Positions 43,639 through 55,751 of a stretch of 64,000 nt of DNA are shown one piece after another (positions within the stretch are counted from its first letter, which is position 1; every line of letters starts with the position of its first letter). The notes beneath the pieces were generated by a model. The model did no database searches. It had not been told where the DNA came from and worked only from the letters and a program-made list of their open reading frames with translations. A program made the position numbers and the translations under genes. The stretch covers positions 62,779,111 to 62,843,110 of the forward strand of contig OX457038.1 of the NCBI GenBank assembly GCA_949752735.1, in the 5' to 3' direction. Source of the stretch: Lumbricus terrestris (lineage: Eukaryota > Annelida > Clitellata > Crassiclitellata > Lumbricidae).

Positions 43639-43639
<1 letters not shown>

Positions 43640-43674
<35 letters not shown>
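43640..43674. repeat. (TA)n microsatellite
   Basis: Perfect TA run. Confidence 0.95.
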
Positions 43675-43682
<8 letters not shown>

Positions 43683-43990
43683 AGTTGTATACATGTATAC
43701 GTACGTTATGTCGTTTGTTCGTATAATATGATTTTTATTTAATTTCGCAGATGGATGAAATTCCAACGGAACTGACCAACCGAAACGAATGGTGTCTCGC
43801 TTGAGCAGACAATATTAAATTTGACCAGAATTCCAACTGACGCTGAAGTGCTTCATATTGCAAGCCATATCTAAACACCTCTATAGAGTCTATACACAAG
43901 CGAGAGTGTGGACTGCAGAGTTACATTCCCAGGGCGCGTCACAATGTTTCAAGGTGATTGGCTTATGGGGTTTGCGTATACATGTACAAT

Positions 43991-43995
<5 letters not shown>

Positions 43996-44022
<27 letters not shown>

Positions 44023-44023
44023 C
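43996..44023. repeat. (TA)n microsatellite
   Basis: Perfect TA run. Confidence 0.93.
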
Positions 44024-44029
44024 AGTGGT

Positions 44030-44905
44030 CCCTCGCAGTCCCTTATGAAGTGAGGTCATGTATACATGCAAGGTCGGTGTGAAGATCAGGCCGCCGTCAC
44101 CAGTTGCCATGCCTACATGTCTAGTTGTATACTCTATATTATAAGAAAATAGGAAGAAGTCAGTGACATTTTATACCCATGCACAGCGGTCTCTGAATTG
44201 CATGTTTACCTTCAAGTACTACTGATACGCCTCTTGTTCTCGTCCTCCTCCTCCTCGTCCTCCTCGTCGTCCTCCTCCTCATTACCTTCTCTTTTTCTCG
44301 ACCTTCCTTCTCATCCTCTTGACCTTCGCATGTACATGTAGGTCGGTTTGTATTCTGATTTCCATTGCTGCATGGTCCTCTTCCTCTTATATATCTGAAG
44401 GGCGCTATATATATAGCTCGCCAGATGTTCCATGTAATATAATATATTTATATATTATATAAATATATATAATTATAATATACTAGTAACGTACTCGGCG
44501 CATATCAGGGAGGACAATGAAAATAGAGCACTTTGCGAACAATCGTTTTGTTCTAACCACTTTGCTGACAAATAAGACGACTCAACAACTTGTGAAAATC
44601 GTGAGATATCTTTCATCCGACCTCACACGTCCAAAACCGAATCGACGTTTAGACGGAGACTAATCGAAAACTCCAAGTGCATCTTTAGAACCATATGGCG
44701 CACTTTGTACACATCAGGGTGTTCCCAAAACACTTCAATCCTCAGAATCCAGTATAGATTTATAAACAACCATGCAGGTAGCCTATATATTATAAGCTTA
44801 CATGACCAATTGCCCTTCGTACAATCCTCGCATCATTTTGTTGTTCAAGGCCATTCGACCTGTAATGCATGTTAACCGTTTGACTCTATGGGAACTACAA
44901 TTCAT
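44030..44905. other. No gene seen
   Basis: Intergenic. A CCTCCTCGT-rich run lies at 44240-44285. Confidence 0.45.
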
Positions 44906-44909
44906 TCCG

Positions 44910-44990
44910 AGAATTTATATAGCGCCCGTTCAAGAAAACTACTCAGAGGTGGTGCAAACCCAGCCACCGCAAAAAATAATAGGGGCCTAT
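44910..44990 (-). mobile_element. SINE/LINE 3' tail fragment
   Basis: AATTTATATAGCGCCCGTTC followed by AACTACTCAGAGG is the reverse complement of the common CCTCTGAGTAG and GGGCGCTATATAAATT tail. Confidence 0.6.
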
Positions 44991-44999
44991 TATTATGGA

Positions 45000-46140
45000 T
45001 AGATGGGTGGCTGGTCACTGTCAGATGAACAAAATTAATGCGAGGGAGGAAAGTATGTTGCCAGTCATTCGTGTTGATTCAATCCTTGACCCATCATGAC
45101 CTGACCTGGTAACGACGGCCATCTTTTGGTATTGTGTTTTTTAATCTGATTGAATTATATGAATTATGTGAACAATGTGAATTATTCATAATTTCAAACT
45201 GGCCTCGCGAACTTAAAGTAATTTCGCAAGCAACAATAGTACTTTTTAGTTCTTTTATGATTTTGGTTTAGGCCTACTTTGCGTTCATTGTATTAGATAA
45301 GTTTTGCAATCCTGTAAGATTAAGAATGGGTGTACGGTTATGCCGTAAACAAGCTTAGTTTAATTGAAGTCATATTGTAGTATGTTACATAGTATTTAAA
45401 AGACACAGTTGAATTAATTTTTTATAAATCAAGGGCAACCCTGTTAGCGGAACCTTATGTTCCTTTAGGTCTGCACTGACGCCACTGTATAGGCTACTTG
45501 AATGTTTGCCTGCATGCAGCTTAATATATGTTGCTCAATAAAAGTATATTGACTGACTGATTGATAGTAGAAGTATGATCACAAGATATTACTGGAGTCG
45601 AATTTAACCGTCGGCAGCCAACAGGGCGCCCACCACGTCCGATCTAAAATTTACCAATGCCATCTACCGAATAGAAGGTTGAGTGGATCTTTGGGAAGTT
45701 AGTAGCGGGAAGTGATCCCACATCCATACGCACTTCATAACAAAGAGTAACCATTGCCCTATAAGCCCTATGTGTGCGTGTGTGCGTGCATGTGTGCGTG
45801 CGCGTGTGTATGCGAATGTTGATGCGTGGGTGAGTGTAGGTGTGTGTCTGCGTGCGTGTATTCATACATAATATTATGTTGAACCTATAGCGTGTGAATA
45901 TAACGAGAAACCTTATCAAAATCTCCCGAAGAGCCACTCTTGGGGCCAGCGCACAGACAATGCATGCGACAGACAGACAGACAGGCAACAGGAAGACGGA
46001 TCGAATAATAATAGGCCGATCGAAAGCAACAAAATAACAAAATTATTATGTGACATGTTTTGAAGACAAACAGGTTGAGGCAGACACATACACAATGGCA
46101 GGACATTTCAATTGAAACATAATATCAAGTCAGTCAGCGT
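45000..46140. other. No gene seen
   Basis: Intergenic, with a degenerate GTGTGCGTGCATGTGT tract near 45772-45865. Confidence 0.45.
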
Positions 46141-46144
46141 CTAG

Positions 46145-46175
46145 TGTCATACGCAGGACAGACAGACATACAGTC

Positions 46176-46220
<45 letters not shown>

Positions 46221-46277
46221 GTGAGTCAGTCAGTCAGTCAGTCAGTCAGTCATACGCAGGACAGACAGACATACAGT

Positions 46278-46312
<35 letters not shown>

Positions 46313-46384
46313 TGGGTCAGTCAGTCAGTCAGTCAGTCAGTCAGTCAGTCAGTCAGTCAGTCAGTCAGTCAGTCAGTCAGTCAG
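46145..46384. repeat. (CAGA)n/(CAGT)n microsatellites
   Basis: Alternating CAGA and CAGT tetranucleotide runs in a duplicated arrangement (GGACAGACAGACATACAGTC occurs at 46157 and 46259). Confidence 0.95.
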
Positions 46385-46860
46385 ACTATCTGGTAGCCTC
46401 TCTCTCGCTTTCTCGAAACCACGGACTCGTCCACGCCAGGAATACTTGCTACCAAGCCTCGCCTCGCTATAGCTGGTCCGTCCGTCCGTCCGTGCGACAA
46501 ATGGCGCCTCTGGTGACAGTTTATTGCTTATCTACGGTCGCCCTCTGGCGACGAATAACACATCCAGACACAGCGACATACGGACATATACATATATCGC
46601 ATATATGATCTCATGATGGCAATGGAGATGTATATATAATTATAGATCTCTATGAATAAATACTAATATGTATATGTATATATACAATTATATATATATA
46701 TAGATATATATTATATATATATATAAGGCGAAACAGGGAGAGAGAGATAGAGAAACAGAGACAGACAAATGGAAAGAGATCAATTAGAGGCATTAATGAT
46801 AACAACTAATTATATTTATATTGCAGATACAATCTGCATAGATTAACTATACTTGCATGA
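46385..46860. other. No gene seen
   Basis: Intergenic, with TATA runs at 46690-46725. Confidence 0.45.
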
Positions 46861-46867
46861 TTAAATT

Positions 46868-46868
46868 G

Positions 46869-46906
<38 letters not shown>
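46868..46906. repeat. (TA)n microsatellite
   Basis: Perfect TA run. Confidence 0.93.
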
Positions 46907-46910
<4 letters not shown>

Positions 46911-46997
46911 TATATCCGCTTTTTGAGCCGCCACTATTTTTTACCATTCATTCATCTGTCCACCAATTCATCCTTCTTTCTGTTAATCTAACCTTAC

Positions 46998-47390
46998 ATA
47001 CATCCATCCATCCATCCATCCGTCCGTCCGTCCATACATCCGTCCGTCCGTCCGTCCGCCCGTCCGTCCCTCCGTCCGTCCGTCCGTCCGCCCGTCCGTC
47101 CGTCCGTCCGCCCGTCCGTCCGTCCGTCCGTCCGTCCGTCCACCCATCCATCCTTCCTTCCTTTTAGCATTCCTTCCATCCTTTTTCCCTTTCTCGTTCT
47201 TTCCTCCGGTCCATCCATCCATCCATCCATCCCCTTCCTTCCTTTTAACATTCCTTCCATCCTTTTTCCTTTCCTGGTTCCTTCCGTCCGTCCGTCCAAC
47301 CGTCCATCCATCCATCCATCCATCCATCTATCCATCCATCCATCCATCCATCCATCCATACATCCATCCATCCATCCATCCATCCAAGAG
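46998..47390. repeat. (CCGT)n/(CCAT)n microsatellite
   Basis: CCAT and CCGT tetranucleotides. A duplicated unique segment (CCTTCCTTTTAGCATTCCTT at about 47151, TTTTAACATTCC at about 47240) interrupts them. Confidence 0.93.
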
Positions 47391-47403
47391 AAATTGGATC
47401 TTA

Positions 47404-47612
47404 CTATGGGCAATCTGTATGGTCCAGTGCGTCAATAGGATACGCATCCAGAGTTGAAAGAGGAAGCTGACTGTTGTTCCCACGTAGCACTGATCCGATG
47501 CCAGTCCTTCCTTCCTCTGCAGTTGGACGAACATCGACGATGAAGAGTTCAAGACCAGTTCGCAGTAACTGCGTACCAAGGAAACCAGTACAAAATATGT
47601 ACCACAGAGCAC
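47404..47612 (-). CDS. Candidate terminal coding exon of an unidentified membrane protein
   Basis: On - an acceptor (TTCTTATAG at 47613-47621) is followed by a 68-codon frame entered in phase 1. It starts [20 protein letters not shown], a hydrophobic segment, continues [15 protein letters not shown] and ends DALDHTDCP before TAG at 47404-47406. The mixed composition looks like real protein, unlike the microsatellite frames beside it. A second frame is also open. No upstream exon was found and I do not recognise the family. Confidence 0.3.
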
Positions 47613-47629
47613 CTATAAGAATTGCTTTC

Positions 47630-48725
47630 TATTGTAATATTGTATTGTAGTGTTGTATTGGAATATTGTATTGTGGTATTGTATTGTAGTATTTAATTGT
47701 ATTGTATTTACGACAATTTCTGTAGCATCGTTGTTGTAGCAGGCTATAGGCTATACTTCTAGGATGCATAGAGTATATCAACACGAAGTAGGCTAAGTAA
47801 CGAAACTTCATAGTTAATCCACAAAATAAGTGCTGAAATAAACCTAGAATGTCCAGCACAAAACACGTACTACAGCATGCCTATGAAACCATGTGCGAGA
47901 TAAGTATCACAAGTTCACAACCTACCTGGGAAAACTAAAACTTATGCGCACACGCTACAGAGAGAACCTCGTGTGTGCGTTCCACGTATATAGGCCTACG
48001 CTGCAGGATATTGTGGCGATGACAGACAGTTATCCACACGTGTCCGTTAAGATTAGAAATCTGTGTGTTTTCAAAGAACTTAGTCTTCTACCAGACACAG
48101 TGTGGCCACATTATATGTGAAGTGTACTCCGGTTTCATCCACCGTTCTTTGTCCAACCAAAAATCTATCTGATAACGAATGTTGTGTTTGCTTATCACGT
48201 TTACAACTGTGTCCTTCAACTAGACATCGAGTTTCTGTGTTTGGCATCTAATAGCCCTACTACACGTTTAATTAATCAAACTGTTTCCGCTATGATGTAT
48301 CCAACCAGACATTTCGTAGCGATCACGAACGAGACAAAAATGACGTGAACGCCAACAGCACAGAAGCAGACTTGCACATACACACACACACACGCTTACG
48401 AAGTCTATACCTGCAGACAGTGTGAATGGAAGCCTATAACCCTCCCTCCCTCTCTTCTAAGGCGTTTCCAAAGCAGGATTTCTAGTTAATCGGAAGCAGG
48501 CTTTTCTTAGACTTCGCAAAGTCCTTTGACGCTGTTGCGTCCAATCGCTAATCACACAGCAGCAGCGGCTCTTGCCATCATCATGCCACGGCCGCGCGGC
48601 CGCTGATCAACGCATGTTATCCGCCTTCGCTCAATTCTCTAAGTTGCGCAAAACGGATGACTAGGTCAATATATATATTTCGACAAATAAATACATAAAT
48701 CTAACATAATATACATATGAAATAT
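47630..48725. other. No gene seen; RT-like motif at about 48500-48540
   Basis: A TATTGTATTGTAGTG low-complexity stretch lies at 47635-47700. On +, near 48507, the frame reads AFLDFAKSFDAVASN, which resembles the conserved LDFxKAFDxV block of LINE reverse transcriptases. The homology cannot be extended, so it is noted only. Confidence 0.35.
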
Positions 48726-48732
48726 AAATTAA

Positions 48733-50443
48733 CCCATTAGTGCCCAGCGTCCGTTATAACGGACGCTTAGAAAACACGTTGGCAAAATAAGAGGCAACTG
48801 TATAATTTGGTCATCACTATTTTTTTAAATTAGTGGGTCAATTGACAATAGATTCCACTATTGTGATTGCCGGATTATGTGAACTGGAAATATTTTATTG
48901 CTTGTGCTAATGTGTCTACTTCAGCATATCGAAAATCCTCGCTACCACTAGTTATTATATTTCTGTTCGGTATTGAACGAGGAGGAATTTAGAGAAAGTG
49001 TAAATGTTGTTTATAGTAGCCATATGGGTCAATATGCTGACAAAATATTATCCCAATTACCGCAAGTTTTCCTAAGGAAATTTCGATTGCAGTGTAAGCG
49101 TCCGTTATATCGGACGTCGGGCACTAGCCCAGAGATGACGTTTCCTATAGCAAGTCTCTAAGCGTCATTGTTCCATCAATTACCTCCGTCATTGCATCGC
49201 TTGTAATATGAAGTAAGCATCAGCTTGCAATTTATTCAGATCGCGACTCACTATTTTGACATGAATATTGCAGACTTTGCACTTCTGACATGAGTTTGGT
49301 TCGACGGTGCATGTACTTGAGAAACCTGTACTTGAGGAACCTGTACACAGGTGATTTACCTTGAAACCCATTATAGCAGCCAGGTGCAAAGAACTAGTAT
49401 CATCCCTCACTATACTGATTATAAGCTGGCGTGACCGCTGTGTTGTAAGAAACTTCTACCCTCCCCCCGCGAGGGGATCGGATTCAATCCCTGTTCTTTA
49501 TCTCCCAGGCCGACCATCCCCTCCCGATGTAGGCCATGGCTCATTTCTGATTTCCTCTGTTTTGCACTTGGTTCAAGATGTGCCCACCTTGTATAAGATA
49601 TAAACCCAGTAGGCCTATAATAGTTTCTAGTGCATGAACTTTTGGGGTGGTGTACGAGGGTCGTGTGTATTGATAGTCACACAGTCAGAAGATATCCAGG
49701 TCTGTTTTTCAACCTTCCATGGTCCTACTCTACAATCAAGGCATGGGCGGTTTTGGTAAGTAAGATCGGCGCGATACTTGTTACATGATATGAAATGGCA
49801 ACGGAAATTGCAATGTCCAATCAGTCTACCTGTTTGAAATAGCTTGGCATCTTTTGCAAAGTTTACTAAGGCAGCAGAAGTTTGACTTCCGGCAACAGAT
49901 AGCTGTACGTGTACCTAAGTGCCATGACGTACCATCCAGTACTCAAGTGCTTGGCGTACCATCCATCCAAGGTCATCGTGCTGCTGCAGCATTGTAAACC
50001 TGGTGTACGATGCGATGGTAACAATCATTGGAATGTACTAGGAAACACAAACTACCAATGCAAGGCTTGAGAAATGTGGTGGAAATCTTTATCTGGGAGC
50101 CACAAGTACTATCACAATGCATGAAATGCTCGTAAATAAGCTGGTGCCCTGTACTTGGCATTGGCATAAATGGAGATAATTAGCTCATATACTAAATAGG
50201 TGTTGCAAATCATCAAAAACATTCACCAGGCATTGTATGAAGAAGAACGATGCTTGATTTTTCAATGGTAACCTAAGCACTGTGCTAGTGCCCGACGTCC
50301 GATATATCGGACAGTATGGAAAGTACTCATATTGTAGCAGGAAGCAATAAATAAGTTCTCAGCCATGTTACTCCACCCAGTTGTTGAGATTACTAAAAGT
50401 ACAACTTAATTTGTTGGGTTTTACCACTTTGGGCACTAATGGG
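48733..50443 (+). mobile_element. Degenerate piggyBac-like element
   Basis: A 1.71-kb element flanked by TTAA on both sides (48729-48732 and 50444-50447), with inverted ends CCCATTAGTGCCCA and TTGGGCACTAATGGG. TTAA targets and CCC...GGG ends are the piggyBac signature. Near 49740 the + frame VLLYNQGMGGFGK matches the conserved YNxxMGGVD block of piggyBac transposases. Other frames are broken. Palindromic GCGTCCGTTATAACGGACGC lies just inside the left end, and related GTCCGATATATCGGAC and CGTCCGTTATATCGGACG words occur at about 50299 and 49098. Confidence 0.85.
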
Positions 50444-50449
50444 TTAATA

Positions 50450-51160
50450 TAATGTAGAACTAGGTTATATATATATGCATGTCTTTATGAATATGTATGT
50501 ATATGTATAATGGATATAGGCCTACAGACGTCCGGTGTGTAGCCTATAGGCTACTGATATAGGCCTACATAGGCTCAACGAGCAGGCCATTATCAATACA
50601 CATGTTTTCCTATATCGAACGCCAAAATATGTATGTGTATATAATTATCGTAAGCGGTTATGCATTTAGTCACGTATATATAAGAACACAAAATATGTAG
50701 GCGTCCAACGATATGTGTGCAGACGTTATGTATATATGCATCTATGTGCGTATATTATATGTATATATACCTATATATGTATATATACATATATATGTGT
50801 ATATACATATATAATATATATGTATATATATATAGGTTTTCGATTTATATATATTGATATACAGAGGGCAGCAACGAAACGATCTTCATCGCACGATTAC
50901 TGCGGCGCCTGCCTGACTCTTGTTATTCGGCGGCGTTCTTCTCTCGCGCTGTCGTCGTCGGACGGACCGATGCTGCTGCGTGGACTTCTCGATAACAGCA
51001 TTTGAACAGAAAACGGATCCGTTGCAAAAGCCACTCAACTATTACTACGTGTATAAGAAGACATTAATTTGTGGTAAAGGAGAAGGACCATGCAGACTGA
51101 TGATCAGTGCTACCACACAGCGTCGTTAAACTGAAATTATACGTGCAAGACAAGTGTGGA
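50450..51160. other. No gene seen
   Basis: ATATAC-rich to 50860. 50870-51005 is more GC-rich, with an open + frame (GACLTLVIRRRSSLALSSSD) that is not recognised. Confidence 0.4.
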
Positions 51161-51162
51161 AT

Positions 51163-51245
51163 CAGGGCTTAAAGTGTGGCTGGACGGTCATGAACGGTGT
51201 CCAGGCACTTACTTCATTTTCGAAGTTGAAATTGCGATTAGGACC
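51163..51245. mobile_element. Repeat, CAGGGCTTAAAGTG family, truncated
   Basis: CAGGGCTTAAAGTGTGGCTG through GGTGTCCAGGCACTTA is the inverse of 4220-4290. No right terminus was seen. Confidence 0.5.
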
Positions 51246-51669
51246 AGTGATTGAATTGTTGGGATTGGGAGTGTCCAACACCTCCCCCAATTCATTGTTT
51301 ATACCTCTAGTTGATATATATTGTATATCTTGAGGCTGAGTTAAACACCCAGTTCAGCTAGTTGCTATTATTTTGTCTTTGGCTACATGTAAAGTAGAGC
51401 AAGTTTAAAGCACATGCAACCAAAAATAATGCACGTATATGACCATTTGAGTGAGATGTTCGTGCTGAAAGATCCTTTGCAGTGTCTTAAACAACCTACG
51501 GGTGTCTTTCAATTTAAAAAATCATAAAGCCAGTTTTCAAAGCTGCCAGTCATATGAAAGACACATAAAAACAGAATAAAAATTAGTGGAGATGGCGAAG
51601 TAGCGTCGTTGGATTCCTGGACCTGCCTAAGGGCAGAACACTAAAGAAGAAGGCGAAATTCGCTCATTC

Positions 51670-51700
51670 ATTTCAAGAATTTATATAGCGCATGTAGCAG
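51670..51700 (-). mobile_element. Retroposon tail fragment
   Basis: AAGAATTTATATAGCGCATG is the inverse of the GCGCTATATAAAT tail. Confidence 0.45.
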
Positions 51701-51834
51701 CATTTTAGGCATTGGCCTAGGCTACATATCTTCTATTCCTGCGGTTCGAAATAATTTTCTTAATTGATGAAACAATCTCTTTTTTCTCTGTTTTCATTCA
51801 TACAGTGCACTTCAGTGTTCGCAATTATAATCTC

Positions 51835-52560
51835 CATTTAAACTTCTAAAGCGCCACTCGACAGCCAAAATCAGGGACTCAGCTTATTAACAAGCGTCGT
51901 ACGTGTCGGGCCATATGATATGGGTAACGGGTTGCTCAGTTGTCCCAAGGAGGGTCCAGACCGGTAAGCGGGACTGTAGATATTAGGCAGATGATCGGTG
52001 TTGTTGGATCGGGAATTGGAATCAGGAGGATCAGATGAGATGGGCAAGAGTTCTTAAAGGGGTGAGACTTCTGTTTCGAGTGGAAAGCCCGAGGGATGAT
52101 AGATAGAGGAGTCTGAGGAAGGTACGTGATGCATGGCGGGTGGTTGCCATGGTAATGATGACGAAGGAACCGAAAGAATGCGAAATTCAACAGGGAGATC
52201 GTTCCAGAGACGTGGTGCTGTGCTGGACATGGCTCGTATGGGAAACTTGAGATGAGTACCCGCGGGAATGAAGCTGAGGAAGTGTGAGCACGGAGGATGA
52301 TGGGGGATTGGGGTAGGGCGGGTTTGCTGGATAATGAAGAGTGCCAGAAGATAATTGGGCTGGGAGTATTGTATACATAGGGAGTTGTAAGTTAAGGATA
52401 GAACTTTGAAGTAGATTCGATCTGGGATTTTTATCCCATGGCGTAAAGGGCCCATGACAAGTGATCTCGGGCTTTCGAATGGTGACAGCTCTGACAATAA
52501 TGAGTTTTGGTCAACTTGCAGACGTTCGAGTTATGTGGACTCAAGTTTGAGGGAAACGGA
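51835..52560 (-). pseudogene. CR1/L2-like LINE relic
   Basis: On - the frame at 52497-52054 shows IPDRIYFKVLSLTYNSL, then SQPNYLLAL, then AMSSTAPRLWNDLPVEFR. This is the C-terminal portion of CR1/L2-type polyproteins (WLPVxxRIxFKVLxLTYxSL ... PxLWNxLP). The 3' end near 51845 reads GGCGCTTTAGAAGTTTAAAT. The upstream part (to 52560) keeps ARLQVDQNSLLSELSPF, homologous to the 62190-62590 relic. Several frame breaks. Confidence 0.78.
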
Positions 52561-52574
52561 ATTTCAGCAATCAA

Positions 52575-52697
52575 GCTTGAGTGGATAGATAGATAGAAAG
52601 ACAGGCAGACAGACATACAGACAGATAGATAGACAGACAGATCGATGGATGAATGGATGGATGGACGGACATGTACAGACAGACAGTCAGATAGATA
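52575..52697. repeat. (GATA)n/(CAGA)n/(GGAT)n compound microsatellite
   Basis: Mixed tetranucleotide runs directly upstream of the LINE relic. Confidence 0.9.
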
Positions 52698-52916
52698 GGC
52701 TACTTGCAAATCCTTTCGATGCTACTAGTAACCCTTTCAATCAGAAAAACAGAAATCAGACAACGGCAGAAAACAAAGTTCAACCAAAAGCTATCCAAGG
52801 GTCTTAGAGACTTGGACCATAATTAATGAACCACGTGGATCCACTTTTGATCCGTAAACATCCCTGCATGCATAGACCGAGATTTCTCCGAGATTTCTGT
52901 TCGCGTAGATCTAGAT

Positions 52917-53279
52917 CAGTGGTTCCCAACCTTTTTTGACTTGAGGGCCACTTTTTCCAAGTTGGAGGACACGAGGGCCACTTTTTCTTAGTTGAAGGAC
53001 ATTAGGGGGCCACAAGGTTAAAATTGTATCAACTAAAAGCATATAAAATTGTTACAATTTATTCAAAATATAATGCTTTATGCTATTTATCGACGTTAAA
53101 ATAAAACAATTTGTAATAGAAAATAATAGTGTGTTCTATCCTGTCCAAATTGTTAATTTTTTCATGTAATTTTTTATAATTCTTCGAGAGATGAGGGCCA
53201 TTTTCTGAAGCCTGGCGGGCCATTTTCAGAGGCCTGGCGGGCCACTTTTGGCCCGCGGGCCACGGGTTGGGAACCGCTG
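52917..53279. mobile_element. hAT-like MITE, CAGNGGTTCCCAACC family, copy 2
   Basis: A 363-bp element with ends CAGTGGTTCCCAACC and GGTTGGGAACCGCTG. The exact 8-bp duplication ATCTAGAT lies at 52909-52916 and 53280-53287. It is inverted relative to the copy at 573-902. The right end has a duplicated GCCTGGCGGGCCA(C/T)TTT unit. Confidence 0.93.
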
Positions 53280-53289
53280 ATCTAGATCC

Positions 53290-54315
53290 TGAGCAAACTC
53301 GGTCAAAAATAACTGCATCGACCTTCGTATAAGCTTAGACCACCGATCGGAAGACCAGACGCGGGGCAGACGGCAAGAGAGAAGACCGAACCGCTCCCTT
53401 GCAGAATATATGCCGAGGCAAAGGAAAACGATGTCGCTGATACAGTAGGCTATAGGCCCTAAGTGTACGTGATAGCCTACCTACTTAGAACACCATTCAA
53501 TGCAGCAAGAGAATTCATTGTACAAAAATAACTGAGTGGTTTAAGTGGAGTTGGGTTTTGTAATGAAGACTTATAAATATGGAGGCTTTATCAGAATTAA
53601 AGATTATGGGGTTGAATCCCTCCAGCCCCTGGAAATTCTCACCATGACTCAAGCTTAGCTCGTCAAAATCAATGTTCTTCTTACTGTTATAGGCCGTAAG
53701 CCTGTAAGCAATTAAGTATTAGTTTTAGAGGAGTTCTGAAACGGAAAAAATTGATTGCGATTTAATGTAGAGCTAATATCGATTTTACGTCTTGCACATA
53801 TTCTGATAACGGCATGCAGGAGTCATTTGATCAGAATAAACAGTCAGCCCTCAAAGTCAGTTCATCAGGTTCGCATTTTATGTCTACTGCTGAGAACAAC
53901 GCACGTGCATCCGATCGCATAACCTGTGTGGCAAACCCTGCATACGGACAGAGGCCTATACATACGTGCATACATACGACGCTGTCCTTCACGAGTGCAA
54001 GCACCTGTTGCATTATACACCGTATGACGGACGCACTTGACATGATCTCCGAGTACACACGGGTGCCACGACCATGCTTCCATATAGCCTATCTGCACTA
54101 GGGCTGATCATGGCAATGCCATTATTTTATCCAAGTAGGCTATTAGTTCTTCTCGTATTCAGCAGCACCAGTGTTGTTGAAAGTATCGGGAAAATGTATT
54201 TAAGTACCGGTAAAAGTAAAATGGATTTTAATTACTTCGTTACTGTGCAACACCGAGCAGCACGTAGCCTATACACTGTCTTGAATGCTGCGGCTGCTCG
54301 CCTGATCATTGACAT
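53290..54315. other. No gene seen
   Basis: Intergenic. Overlapping frames at 53814-54101 (+) and 53831-54098 (-) are unrecognised. Confidence 0.45.
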
Positions 54316-54317
54316 AT

Positions 54318-54318
<1 letters not shown>

Positions 54319-54371
<53 letters not shown>
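54319..54371. repeat. (TA)n microsatellite
   Basis: Perfect TA run. Confidence 0.96.
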
Positions 54372-54373
<2 letters not shown>

Positions 54374-54374
54374 G

Positions 54375-55385
54375 TCTACGATCAAAATTCAAATGGGATC
54401 GCTCGAGGGCCTGCATAGTGTTTAAGATATGTCTACTGCGCTCCTTGCAATCTGAAAGATCTATATATAGTTACCTTCCTTTCCCGGTCGCAGATTTCTC
54501 CTATGTGCAACACCGACGACTTGGATGTTCCACCGATTGTCCGCTCCCGGGCTGAAGTCGGTGCTTATTATAGGCCTAACAACATATAAAATAGGTCTAG
54601 TAATATAGTCCCTATTGGGTAAATCACTCCGTATTTGTGGCTAAAACGCGAGACTTGGCTCTCATTGGCATTGCAATGTGGAAGCAGCTGATTCCCGCTA
54701 CACGTTCTTCTTATGAACAGAACTTACAGAAGGACCAATTAAGTGCCTCTTTTTGTTGTCTCAAAACCACTTTCTTCTCTTTTCGTTTCTGATTGGTGCG
54801 ATTAGCGAGAGGCGCTAGGGCCTATATAAATTTTATATACGATATGTTTTCAAGGGACGATAGGCTATGGAACCAGTCTATCATACGGTAGGTTACTGTC
54901 GACGTTGGCAGAGTATTGGCTGTTCAGAACATCTACGTGCATTCTAGTGAGCGACATCGAATGCGTCAGATAATTATAATTAATTTGCGTATAATAATAG
55001 TTACTGCAGGTCTTAGACGCGATGGGGTATTGCGCAGTTCGGGTTCACTTGCTGCTGTACAGAATGCCATGGTCTCGCACACGCTGGCGCCATCTGGCCA
55101 AGGGAAACGTGCAGCTCGAGTGTAGCGCCTACTTCACTAGCGCCATCTATTTGCTGGAGATGGAGATAACGGTTAACGAGCACGGAAGGGAGAAAGGACG
55201 GAAGGGAAGAAGAGGGAAGAACGGAAAGAAACTCTAGTGGAAGAAGGAGACCGAAGGTAGGAGTGAGGAGCAAAGGATGGCAATTATGACATGCATGAAG
55301 GACGGTGTAACTTTGGCCTAGAAATCTGAGGTTCTAAATTTAGCCCCTCATAACTCATAAATAATCAACACTTTATTATTTATCA
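54375..55385. other. No gene seen
   Basis: Intergenic. The 55013-55273 frames on both strands have no recognisable domain. Confidence 0.45.
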
Positions 55386-55394
55386 TCATCATCA

Positions 55395-55690
55395 TCATGG
55401 AGTTTTTATAGCACCCCTTCAGATACTCAACTTGGAAGTGCTACCCTCTGTTCCACCATGACGCGTCGACTATATTGAGTCTCAACTTAGTAGATCACAT
55501 AATGTTGTGGCCTCTAAGCACATGTTGGTGAAGCGCAACAGGAAGACTATTCCACGTTCTAGGGTCAGCATCGGAAATATGCCGCTGCACAATTATTATA
55601 GTAGTCCGCAAGCGAGGGACTAAGAATTCAGCTCGACAGACAGATCGCCGCTGGACACCCGACGTAGGAGAGCAGAATTTCATCCGCAGG
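55395..55690 (-). pseudogene. LINE C-terminal relic
   Basis: The - frame shows CRAEFLVPRLRT, then ISDADPRTWNSLPVALHQHV, the (R)GELLVPRxRT...WNSLP end of CR1/L2-type polyproteins as at 30040-30640. The 3' end reads GGGGTGCTATAAAAACTCC. A CAT trinucleotide run lies at 55383-55397. Much of the element is missing. Confidence 0.65.
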
Positions 55691-55751
55691 AAAGGAGGAG
55701 CAAGCTTCTATAATGAGGCGCCAAGACAATACAGAAACGCAATAGGCAATC

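Noticed and set aside
46948..47413. Asp/Gly/Arg-rich ORFs (DGRTDG)
   Set aside because: Translations of CCGT/CCAT repeats.
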